From NCBI GenBank assembly GCA_963978545.1, contig OZ021722.1:8523401-8587400 (forward strand): 64,000 bases of DNA, written 5' to 3'. The position numbers were made by a program, and so were the translations under genes. Of the stretch, positions 46,882 to 58,000 are shown piece after piece. Every line of letters begins with the position of its first letter. Position 1 is the stretch's first letter. The notes under the pieces are model-generated. The model had not been told where the DNA came from. It saw only the letters and a program-made list of their open reading frames with translations, and did no database searches. The stretch comes from Linyphia triangularis (Eukaryota > Arthropoda > Arachnida > Araneae > Linyphiidae).

Positions 46882-47680
46882 ACAAGAGGTGTGGAACATT
46901 GCACAACTTTCAATTCCACTTAATACTGGCATTTAATTTTGCCATATATTAGTGGCCGACCAAACGCTATAGTGGTTAGCGTGCTAGCTTCTAGACCGCG
47001 AGGTTGCGGGTTCGAGTCCCGTGTTAGGCATGGGTGTTTGTAAATGTATGTTGGCTTGTCTAATGACGAATGTTTCGGCGCATTATAGCCCTCGTGTTGC
47101 TAATGGTGCCAGACTGCCAGATAATCTGAAAACAACCAACCAACCATGGATTAGTGTAATTTACCGTTTTTTGTTTTCATGTTTTCATTAAAATTTAAAA
47201 AAAAAAATGTCCAATTTGGGGTATAGTTTTGCAAATTATTACAACGGGGAAAAAACTGCCAAAATAGCGAAATTGTTTGCATGTTTCTCGATAAGTGTTA
47301 CATTATACTTTCTTCTAATTTAAACAGAGGAGAATCAGTCGTTGGTGGGTGATGCTCAAGGGAAGAGAACTCTGAGTTAAAGACATTCGTTTTAAAACTT
47401 CCTACACCACCTTTATTGTTTTTCTACGGAAATTTCGGAGGTGGGGATGTTTAGAGCACCTTTATAGGAATTACCACAGCGATTTTTATCAGAATCGTTA
47501 GAGCCGTTTTTTGGCAATTGCTTAAAAACAAGTTTTTCAATGGAAAATACCTTGCATGCGCAATTTTGTTTCAAAAACCTTAATAACAGGTTAAGTGGCT
47601 GCTACTAACCCGTATACAAAGTTTTAACATAGCAAGTCAAACCGTTTAGGAATTATGCTGAACACAAACACACATTTTTT
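46882..47680 (+). repeat. Dispersed repeat family G, copy 2, with SINE insertion
   Basis: Same landmarks as 38158-38795 (AACATTGCACAACTTTCAAT, AAATTTCGGAGGTGGGGATG); interrupted by SINE-A 46955-47147. Confidence 0.65.
46955..47147 (+). mobile_element. SINE-A inside a dispersed repeat
   Basis: Full head, body and tail, with a small internal duplication (CCAGACTGCCAGATAATC). Flanked by ATTAGTG. It interrupts a repeat whose other copy at about 38.2 kb lacks it. Confidence 0.85.
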
Positions 47681-47853
47681 CGATTCAATTTTTTGAACTC
47701 AACATGTTCCAAAATGTGTATAAATACACACACACACACACACAAAAAGACAACATACAGGTAATTCAAAATAAAAATTGCAAAATAAGAAAAAATACAT
47801 TTTAAACTTCAAGGAATCTGCAAAAATTTGAATGTATTTTCAAAGTTATAAAA

Positions 47854-47918
47854 CTTACAGTATTTTCAAAGTTATAAAACTTATTGTAAGTTTTATAACT
47901 TTGAAAATACTGTATTTT
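47854..47918. repeat. Palindrome with adjacent direct repeat
   Basis: TACAGTATTTTCAAAGTTAT AAAACTTA and its complement form a ~28-bp stem with almost no loop; an extra direct copy of TTTCAAAGTTATAAAACTTA precedes it at about 47839. Another palindrome (GACGCAATGAATATAAT / ATTATATTCATTGCGTC) is at 48019-48065. Confidence 0.65.
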
Positions 47919-48803
47919 CCCTATTGTTCCAGTAAATTGTTGAGCTCATTTCATTACCTTCGCAGTAAAATCTCAATAAAATGAACTCGAATAACCAATA
48001 ACTTACTGGAAGACTATCGAGACGCAATGAATATAATTAACTTTTGAAGATTATATTCATTGCGTCAAGATAATTTTTTTTTTTTTTTTTTAAATTTACT
48101 CATTCTTATTTTACTGTTTAAAAGCGGTTTCTTTTCCCCCCCCCGTTAAGTTTAATATTTAACATGTATAGGCCATGTTGAAATTCTCAGGTTTTTCTAA
48201 ACCTGCCATAATCATCAGGAAACATAAAATATGTATCAATATACTCCATTGTTATATCCGACACGTTGTGGTCGCTTTCGAGATTGATAAATGCAATGAC
48301 TTGTGTATCTGTTATCATAATCACGTCTTCTTTGGAGAGAACCTATTGCAATCTTATATTTTGCTTCTTAATTTTTATTTATGCCCAATTACTCGCTCTG
48401 GTAAGAAATGAAAGAGTTGAACTTGAATTGCAGATTTATTTAAAAAAATAATATTTAAAAGTGCATAATATTTATATAAACCAATTGAAAACCTATTTCG
48501 AAATTCATTACGCGGATTAAGGAAAATAAGGAAATTTGAATATGATTCATCATGGAAAAACTTGGCTAAAAAATAATGAAACAACTTCTGTAATTGAACT
48601 GTCTGCTTGAAGGATAATGTAATTGAATGTAGGTTGGAGAAAAAGCGTATCATACTATTTTGCAACGACAAAACATATGAAAATTTGTTAAAAGGGCATC
48701 CCCAAAGTGGCGGATAAAAAATGCTACTTTTTAAAGGAAAAAATCACGAAATTGGAAATAGAAATAAAGCTACGCAACATTTAAACATTTTAAGAAGTTT
48801 TAA

Positions 48804-49512
48804 GGGGGTCTAGAACTCAAAATTCTAAAATTTTTATTTTTAGAATTATTTTTCTGAAATTTTTTATACGGTAAGGTATGATGCTTTAAAACTTTAAAAA
48901 CTATTTTAAATTTTCAATTTAAATTTTTTTTTTTTTTTTTAATTAAAAAACTTCAAAATTTTGTGGGTTTTTTTCTAAATTTTTTAATATATCTAAAAAC
49001 TTTTTTAAAAAATCCCTTAATTTTTGCATAAAACTACTTATAATAATTCATATAAAAAATTGTCTTCATGATTTTTTAATAAAGTAATTTAAAAAAATTA
49101 AGAAAAATATTTTGCGCAAAAACTGTATAAAATCCATAGTATGCTAAGCTCCAAATTCTTTTTTTTAAAAGTTCAATAAAAAACATAATTCATGAAGACA
49201 AATTAAAGAAATATATATAAAAAATAATTGTGGAAAGATACATAGATTTATATCAAGTAATTTTTAAGTTATATCCATTTAAACTCAAAAAAGGGACAAA
49301 AAGCCATCACAAAGAAAAACAGTTTCAAAGTTTCAAGATGGCATGTCTGAGATACAGTTGTCATGTAACAAAAACTTAAATATTTCAAGTTCTACTAGAG
49401 ATAGAAACCAAATTTTTATGCCATTTTGTTTAAGAATATTTGCATTATTTTTTACAATAATTTTTTTTTTTTTAAATTTGAGAATTTAAAAAATTTTGAA
49501 TATCAGACCCCC
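48804..49512. mobile_element. Kolobok/piggyBac-style element with TTAA duplication
   Basis: Ends GGGGGTCTAGAACTCAAAAT and, inverted, GGGGGTCTGATATTCAAAAT, each next to TTAA (48800-48803, 49513-49516). It is 709 bp, very A/T-rich, without coding capacity. Superfamily is inferred from TTAA only. Confidence 0.6.
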
Positions 49513-49539
49513 TTAAAACCTGCATTCAAACAGAAACAT

Positions 49540-49881
49540 TTTCATCCTGGCACCATACTCTCTCAAGCAAGAAGATGGTACCTCAGAAGAACTAAAGGAA
49601 ATGGCCACATTAGGGACAAGACAATGTCTTTCTTTCCCTTTCACCCCTTTGAAAATTAACCCCTCACCCCCTTCTCCCTTCGAATGTCCCATCCAGAACT
49701 GGTTACAGGTGTGTCCACCCTACCTGCGAATCCCACGTGACTTTGTTCGACAAACAAGCCCTGGTCATTTGGCTCTTGCCTAAATATTAGCGGGCGAGTG
49801 TGCCATCAACAATATTATTCCTCGACAAAGATCCAGGAGAGAAGACAAAGACCCAGAAGGAAGTGTACCATAAAGATAAAG
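49540..49881 (+). other. Probable 5'UTR first exon and promoter area of the 54-61.6 kb gene
   Basis: This stretch is much less AT-rich than its surroundings and ends in a good donor (AAAG|GTGAGAG, GT at 49882). A TATA-like TAAATATT lies near 49783, so transcription may start close to 49805. No long frame with an ATG fits. The next strong + strand acceptor in a coding context is 54155-54156, so splicing would remove a 4.3-kb intron and join this exon to the ATG-bearing exon. The link is inference; the exon could belong to another transcript. Confidence 0.4.
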
Positions 49882-52800
49882 GTGAGAGATCTTGTTTATA
49901 TATTTTGTTTGCTTTAAATGATTACCATCTTTCAATAATTTCAATGCAATTGTTAAGACTTTCCACGCGGTTTCCTTCCGTTAGAAAACACGTGATTTTT
50001 TTTTATGTATATCGCGTTGCAAATATCATCTATTGAATACATCTCTATAGCAACGAGATAAAAAAAAATTAAGCTTTATTTAATCATTTTTAATCAGAAA
50101 TCGTGGCAAAGTACCACTTTACGGTGAGGAATGCGGGAAAGTACTTTTCTCGCACTGATGTGAAAAGTACTTTCCCGCACTGCCCGTGCTCAAACTTAAT
50201 TTTGTTTTGGCATAGAAATCATATTTTTGGAATAGATTCGTTGAATAGAATTCAAACGTGTATTTTTTTGCTCGTGATTATAAAAAATATTGTATGTAAC
50301 ACGTGGGAAATCCCTTTTTCAGTCGTGCTATCACACTCGGCAAATATACCTTTTGACTTTGAAAAAGTTAATTTTCCAACTATAGTTACATAAATAACTA
50401 TTATCTATAAATAACTTCTTTGTTTTCAAATGTTTTTATCACATTTACGATTGCTCATTTGCTATATTCAGTTTTAAAGAAACTATTTCTAGAATTGAAG
50501 TTAATTCTTTTTTTTTTCTTCGAAACACTAATTCCACTTGGTATTGATATTATGCCCAATGTATCTTAAATACTAAAAAAACTTATATAAATTATGTAAC
50601 TCGGAACTTTAAAAAAAAATTATATGCTGATTTTAGTTTAATTATAATAGTAGAATTTATTTCGGTTGATAAACTAAATACTCATCAAAGTAGTATTAAC
50701 AAAACTTCCCAATGGGTAATAGTTAAAAATAAACAAAAATTATTATTTATAGTTATTTAACAAAAAGCAAATGTTTAATTCTTTATTCTGTTAATATAAA
50801 AGAAAAAATTTCTATCTTAAGAAGACAATCTACCCTAAAAATTGCAAATTTTTTTTATATATAATTGTTATTCTCTATAATTATAGTTTGGAATTTGCTA
50901 AATACGCTTGCAAAATTTTAAAACTGTATCTGCATTTTGTAATGAGTTATGTGACATTTTATGCTGGATGATGTTACGATCGTCTTAAGAAAGGAAAACT
51001 TTAAATCGATTTTTCTCACCGTTTGTTTTTTGTTGATATTAGGTTTTCTGAAACGCTAAGGCTTTTTTCTAATCAATGGAAAAATCTTAAATTTTTAGAG
51101 CATGTTGTAAAATAAATCTATTTTATAGATTGGCATTCTAATTAACAAAATATGTCTTAGTTTTAATTTTTTTTAACACTGAAGTAAAATAGTTGCAAAT
51201 TTGTAGAACTTTTTTGAGTTATTATGAATAAACATTCATGGTATAATTAATTACTACGAGTCTACCATACTTTAATGCCAATTCTTAAATAGCATAGTTT
51301 AAAAAAAAATTTAGAAAAAGAATTATGGGGAAAAAATTTAAGTATTTAAAAAAACCTTAGCATTTTAAAAAATATGTAAAAAATTGAAAATTTTAATTTC
51401 TTTACAATATGAAAAAGATTTTTTTTCAAATTTGAGATATATTGTGCTTTCCTATAAATTAAAATAAGAGACACGTAATTTTTTATTTTTTTATTATTAT
51501 TATTTAAAAATACAATAATAAAAAATACAGCTTAGATGATAGTGTCTTCTTAAACTTCATATACTTTCAAAGATTTTTTACATAAAATATTATATCTTTA
51601 TACTTGGTTTTCATATTTTTGGAAAAGAACGATACGTCACTATATATTTTTTAATTTTTACTGACTATAATGTTTCTAAACGTCCTTTTATTTCATGCCT
51701 TCGTGATAAAATAATCCATTGTTCATTTGAGTATTACTGATTTTAGAATTATCTTAAATGTGAATCTGACTATTTTATGGAAATTAATTAATAATATTTA
51801 CAGTTACTGAAGAGGGATCTTCAGTCGGTCAATCTTTGTTTTTCCCTAAAATTCCTAAAATTGTACTTAAAATTTAGTATATTTCCTAAAAAATAAAAAC
51901 ACCTCGAAAATTCCTCAATTTTCCATCAAAAACCACGAATAAACTCAAATAATCCTTCAGAGGAGAGAAAATCTTTTCTGAGATTTTAATTATTCAATTT
52001 TTTTTAAATTGCAGTCTTGTGCAAGTATTGAAACGTGTTTTGAAAAGAATGCCTGTGTTAGGAGCCTATGACATCTTTTAAAGAAATATATCCCGAATTT
52101 TTAAAAAAATTATCCCTAAAACTTTTGAAATTACGCCTAAATTTTTAAGAATTACCCCTAACTTTTTATTAGAATACGACTATGTAGTGCTTCGCTACGA
52201 AATTTTACCATGTGACATTTTTTAGCTAGCTGCATGGCCTCGCGTTGCGGAGATCTATCATTAGTGTATAGGTCCCAGCTTTTGGCGCTTCGCTCTCAAG
52301 AAGGTTCTTTGCTACTCAAAACCAATCTTGCTTCGCTCGCTGAAAAGTTCATTAACACATAAGCACATGCTTACTTCACTCGTTGAAATGTTCATTGCTA
52401 TGCAAGCATAGGCTCGCTTCGCTCCCTGAAAGGTTCACTGTAAGCATAAGATCGCTTCACTCACTAAAAACTAATTGCTACGTAAACCCTTAATATTAGA
52501 AGCCCTCCCCTGTCGAAAAACAAAAAATATTGTCTCCGTTAATACAATAATACAACACCCCTTTGAAAATATTTTAACACATACGAAAATATTCATTAAA
52601 AAATTAATTTAAAAACGAGTTAAAAATTTAATATTCTTTTTGTCAAAAGTCCAATATAAAACAGGCTAAAACTACTTACGTTAAAAATTTCAGAGATTTA
52701 GCCCTATTAGAAATCATTTTGTAAAATATTTGTTAGTTAATTAAAAAAAAAATTAAAAATTTAAATTCTGTTTGCCAAAAGTCTAATTAGAATGCTAAAA

Positions 52801-54156
52801 GTACTTATGTTGAAAATTTCAGGGCCGTAGCCCTACTAGAAATCGTTTTGCAAAAATATGTATTAAAAAAACTAATCAAAACTTTTGTATTCTGTTTATC
52901 AAAAATCCAATCAGAAGGTTAAAACTACCTATGTTGAAAATTTCAGAGCTGTACCTCTATTTCAAGTCATTTTGTAAAAAGAAATAATTAAGAAAATTAA
53001 TAAAAAAAAGAACTTATTAAAATTTTAGCATTCTGTTTCTCCTAATAAGTACAATCAGAAGGCCAAACTACATATGTTGAAAATTCCTACTCCAACTTTA
53101 AGTGGCTTTCTATAGATCCACACACAGATGGCATGTTTTATTATTATAGATTTTTGAGAATTACCCCTAAACATTTTTGAAATTATCTAAGATTAATCAG
53201 TGTTGAAGCTTCAACTAAAAATTAAAAGGAATTTACAGGTCCATTTCTAACGTAGCTAACAGACGGACAGACAGACACTATCGATTTTAAAATCACCATG
53301 TCTTTTTTTAGCCAAAAAACATTAAAAAAATTTGAAAAAGATATATATGTTGATTTTTATACTATATTTCTATATCTTAGACACAAAAATTTGAATAGAG
53401 AACTTCCTAAAAGTAGTGCTGTCACCTATTGGCTATTAAGAGAGCTAAATGATCACCAATCACATCCTGCCCCATAAATCTAATATAATATAATATATTT
53501 CAAAAAGTCAGTCGAAGTATTAATTAAAAGCTTATGAAATTGTTGATATGACACATGGCATATGTAATATAACACCTTTTATTAATTATGAAATTTCAGT
53601 TCAAAATTTTAAATTCGAAAATATCATTTATCATTTTAAAATGTTTCCCATTATAAAATTATATAAGGTAATTTAATTTACCTTCAGGTCCCATTGATTA
53701 ATTTTAATCAATAATGTTAACCTAAGGCACAAAATTATGCATATTGTGAATATTTCAGAAAATTTTGTCTGAAAAAGTATCATTACCCGAAAAGTAAAAA
53801 AAAAAAAAATCTAGAAAGCCAAATTATTTTTGAAGATATTGGAAAATTAAATTAAAGGTTAATTTATTCAGGACTCTGTTCCGTATACATTCCGTTCTAT
53901 CTGCTTTTGCAGAACATGGAATCTTTGAATTTATGTGTGCACACATTCTTGACTTTATTTTAACTAAAAATCCTATTAAAAAACATCACTCCTAAAAATT
54001 CCCTTGCATGTTTATAAGATTAAACATTAAACCCAAAAGTTTTTATTTTGAACTTCACCGTGAACTCTGCAATGGCTTTCATGCAAGATCACCATGACAT
54101 ATACAATATGGAAAAGTACAATCTGAAGTATTTAATCTGGTTATTGATTTCAACAG
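49882..54156 (+). other. Putative first intron of the duplicated-exon gene
   Basis: Mostly AT-rich sequence without coding signals. It includes the tandem-repeat element at 52175-53155, an inverted repeat of AAGTACTTTTC / GAAAAGTACTT near 50140-50170, and a GACGGACAGACAGAC end-like motif near 53262. Confidence 0.4.
52175..53155. repeat. Dispersed element with two tandem-repeat blocks
   Basis: It opens TGTAGTGCTTCGCTACGAAA and TTTTACCATG, like the element at 17.6 kb. At 52290-52485 a ~60-bp unit (GCTTCGCTCNCTGAAA, TTCATTGCTA) repeats about four times. At 52630-53085 a ~125-bp unit (TTCTGTTTNTCAAAAGTCCA, then TATGTTGAAAATTTCAGAG) repeats four times. It ends near TTATTATTATAGATT. No coding frame is visible. 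Confidence 0.6.
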
Positions 54157-55006
54157 ATTTGACGACTATGGATGAAATGCGTATGAATACAAGTCCCCTC
54201 GATGTTCCTACAGAACTTCAACCTTTAGATGCTGGAGCATTTATTGAGAAGCATGGCGAAGTAAAGCAGCTCGAAGCCAATTCAAGCGGGTCTATATATA
54301 TTTCCAACTCTGGTGCATCGATTGAGAAACCGATAAACATAGAACAAGTCAATGCATTCAGAACTTTAGTTAGAACCAAGGCTCGTTTATTCAATGTGAA
54401 TCAAAGCAATGTAAAGCCCCACGTAAGTTATGCAAGCATGTCATCAGTTTGGTCCTTGGAATCTTCATCCACAGACGACAGTGGCTTGCACTTTGCCATC
54501 GATAACTTGGATCTGAAATTCTTAGACATCGACCCAGAGAGACTTTTCAATTTCTCATTCCGATCATCGGGTGAATACTCAAATTCCGGCGGCTTTAGTA
54601 TTGATTCTAGATTTTCTCCTAGCTTCCTTTCGCTGAATGAAGAAACTTTTGTAGAAGAAATTAACAAACTGTGCAAAAGGGACGATGCAAAGACTTCCAA
54701 ACCCTCCCTCCTGAGTGACGGAGATGTTGAATTCGGTGTGGCAAGACTCGAACACGTCGATGAATTTAAAGCTGTTAAAATCGTTAGGTTGCAAAAGGCT
54801 TCAAGAACTAGTCAGAAGAACGAACTTGAAGAAGACAAGCCAGAAAGAAACGAAGAGAAGACAATGGAATCGCCTAAAGTCACAATTGAAGTACCAGAAA
54901 CCAAAACAACGATGTTGAAAAGAGTTCTTCTGTCCTGCTGGTCTCCTGTCAGTGAAACGGATACAACGCCAAGAACCCCCTACAACTCAAAGAACCCGAG
55001 TGAAAG
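54157..55006 (+). CDS. Coding exon 2 (first coding exon) of the duplicated-exon gene
   Basis: The acceptor is TTGATTTCAACAG ending at 54156 and the donor is GAAAG|GTAAAG at 55007. The frame runs from ATG 54168 without a stop and leaves in phase 2. It encodes about 280 residues: PLDVPTELQPLDAGAF near the start, a Ser-rich middle (SSVWSLESSSTDDSG), a charged Glu/Lys segment (NELEEDKPERNEEK), then ESPKVTIEVPETKTT, a Cys/Trp-containing variant stretch (LLSCWSPVSETD) and the module end TPRTPYNSKNPSER. The last ~48 residues are homologous to the downstream exons, so this exon holds the ancestral or first copy of the module. The frame is also open upstream to 54048, so an intronless N-terminal extension cannot be excluded. 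Confidence 0.75.
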
Positions 55007-58000
55007 GTAAAGTTTTAGGGTTTTTTTTGTGTTGGTTTTTTCTGCATGGTGTCTGTACTGCATAAGTCTTCAATTTGTACTGCAATAAATTATAAAAGAA
55101 TGCACCAGTTAAAAACGTAAATATTTAACTTACAGAAAGTTGTTAATTATAGTCATTTAGGTTTTTACTGTACTGACTTTTAGAGTGGCCGGACTGTACT
55201 TGTTTGACATTTAGTTTTTAATCAAATTACTCATTAATTCTTAATATTTTTTTTTTTTATTTTTTTTTTTTTTTTTTAAATAATTAAAAAAACTTATTGT
55301 AATGTTGATAAAAAAAAATACATTGCTAAAAAGAAAATCGTGAGAAAGCAAAGTGTTAAAATTATTAAGTGGCTGAACACTTGATGTTTAATCTAAAATA
55401 ACTAATAAACTTTTTACTATAAAATCCTTATAAATTTGAAATAATATTTACCAAATATCAACTGGAAAAATACTTTTTAACCTTCCATTTACTTTTTTCT
55501 TTTAGGTCGATGACTAATCTTCGTTTTTTAATTTTAGCATTTACAGAGGTTCTTGGGCATTTTGCTAAAAAAAAGTTCTCACAGCTTGATCCCTGTATTT
55601 AATAGGTTACAGTTAGGGATTTAATATATAAAGAAATTCTTCCGAGTATATAATTTTTTTATATCAGTTATTTTCATTTTCTCTGGTTCAACTGGGAATG
55701 AAGTTTATTAAATGACGTATGGTGTATCATCTATCTTCTTGAAGTGTAAATTGAGTATATGAGAGCAACAAAAAAAAGCGTACAATAAATTCGCAAAATT
55801 ACAAACCTTTTAATTTAATATGCTACTGCAATTGTGTTTTGGAAAAGTTCGAAGATCACTATTAAAAGTGCCGGGTAAATTTCAATATAAAGTATTCTAA
55901 ACTCCCTTCTCCCGAAAACTTCAAGAATATAACTATTTAACCCAATAAAAAAAAAAATTGTCTTCAAAGAATCCTCTTGTGAACCTGACTATTCAACGAA
56001 TTTACAATATATTATGTTTTATTGCGTTCATTTCAGGTCCTAAATATATCTTTTTTTTACGTTCTTTTGCAGTTCGATTGCCAGTTCGTCATCTTCCATT
56101 GTAGCCAGCGACGGAAGGTATACAACGCCAAGAACTCCCTACAACTCAAAGAGCACAAGTGAAAAGTATTATTATTATTATTATTTTTTTTTTTTATTTT
56201 TTGCATGGTATTTGTACTTCATGAATCCTCATTTCTTACAGCAATAAGTTTAAGAGAATGTACCCGCTAGAAATGTAAACATTTAACTTACAGAAGGTTG
56301 TTAATTATAGTCATTTATGCTTTTTACCAACAGTATTTGTTCGACTTTTAGTTTTTATTCAAATTACTCAAAAATTCTTGCTTTTTTTTTAAATTGATAA
56401 AAAAAACTGATTTTAAAGTTGACAGAAAAAGAAATACATTTCTGCCTCTAATTTTCTTCTTAGCAAAACGTTATAATGATTACGAGGTTGAAAACTTGAT
56501 GTTTAATCTAAAATAAATAATAAACTTTTTTTACTATAAAGCCCTTCTAAACTTGAAATGTAAAGCTATTACATACCAAATATCAAGTGGAAAAATACTT
56601 TTCAAGCTTTCAGCTTACTTTTTCTTTTAGGTAGATGACTTATCTTCGAATAACAAAAATGTTGACTTAGTCCATTTTTCGGCGAAAAGCTTTAAAAATA
56701 AAAGTTTTTTAATTTTAGCTTTTATGAAAGTTTTTAAGGTATTTTTCTAAAAAAGTGCTCACATCTTAATCTTTGTATTTAAAAAGGTTATTATTAGGGA
56801 ATTAATGTATTAAATAATTCTTTGGAGTGATAATTTTTTTAAAAATAAGTAATTTTCATTTCCTGTGGTTCAACTAGGAATGAAGTCTATTCAATGACGA
56901 ATGACGTCAACAACCAATTTCCATAATTGCAAACGTTTTAATTTAATATTCTGCTGCTATTGTGTTTTGGAAAAGTTCAAAGATCACTATTAATAAAAGT
57001 GTCATGTAAATTTCTGTACAAAATATTCTACACGTTTCATTTTCCCGAAAACTTCAAGAGCACAAAAATATACCTTTTTTATGTTCTTTTACAGTTCTCT
57101 CGCCACTTCGTCAATCTCCATTTTAGCCAGAAAATGCTTCAAGAATTCGGCAGTTTCTAAAGTCAATTTCACGGTACCAGAAAAAAATACAACGACGTCG
57201 GAAAACGATCTTCCATCAGATTTATCTCCTGGCAGTGAAAGGTATACACCAACAACGCCAAGTACACCATGTAACTCAAAGAACAAGAATAAAAGGTAAT
57301 TTTTTTGTAATTATTTATTATTATTTTTTGCTGGTTTTTCTAAATGTCTGCACTCCATAAATCTTAATTTTTTACAGAATTAAGTTTTTCTAAAAATGCA
57401 TTCGTTAAAAATGTAAATTTTTATCTTACAGAAGTTTATAAATTATAGTCATTTAGGCTTTTAACCAACTCTATTTGCTTGACATTTAGTTTTTATTCAA
57501 ATTACTTATTTTTTTTTTTTTTTTTTTTTTTTAATTGCTAAAAAAGCTGATTTTTAAGTGGATAAAAAAGAAATGCACTGCTGTCCTAATTTTCTTCTTT
57601 GCAAAGTTTTGAAATGATTACGAGGTCGAACAATTGATATTGTTGCGTTGTACGGGTTCGAAAGATTTGACGCCAAAGCAGATCAAAACTTGCAGAAATT
57701 TATTCCAAAATAACTCTTCACAGTTCTCTTACAGCTCCAGAATTTCTAGTAGACACAATACAGCTCTTTTTCACCTCGATAGAGCACAAAACAGCAGTTA
57801 AAAACTTGACAAACAACTGCTAAATCGCCGCAAAAGACAATAAAACAGTTCGCTTTAGAATGCTCAGTATCTCCAGTCAACTAACTCAGTGACTCAAAAT
57901 TCAAGAACTACTAACCCTACTCACGGCCGTCCTTATATAGGAGTGGGGAACTTTCGTGAATATTCCAGAGATAGACATTTGGAGAACTTTCCAGATTATA

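Noticed and set aside
54428..54794. Minus-strand frames of 90 and 71 codons
   Set aside because: Antisense shadows of the first coding exon.
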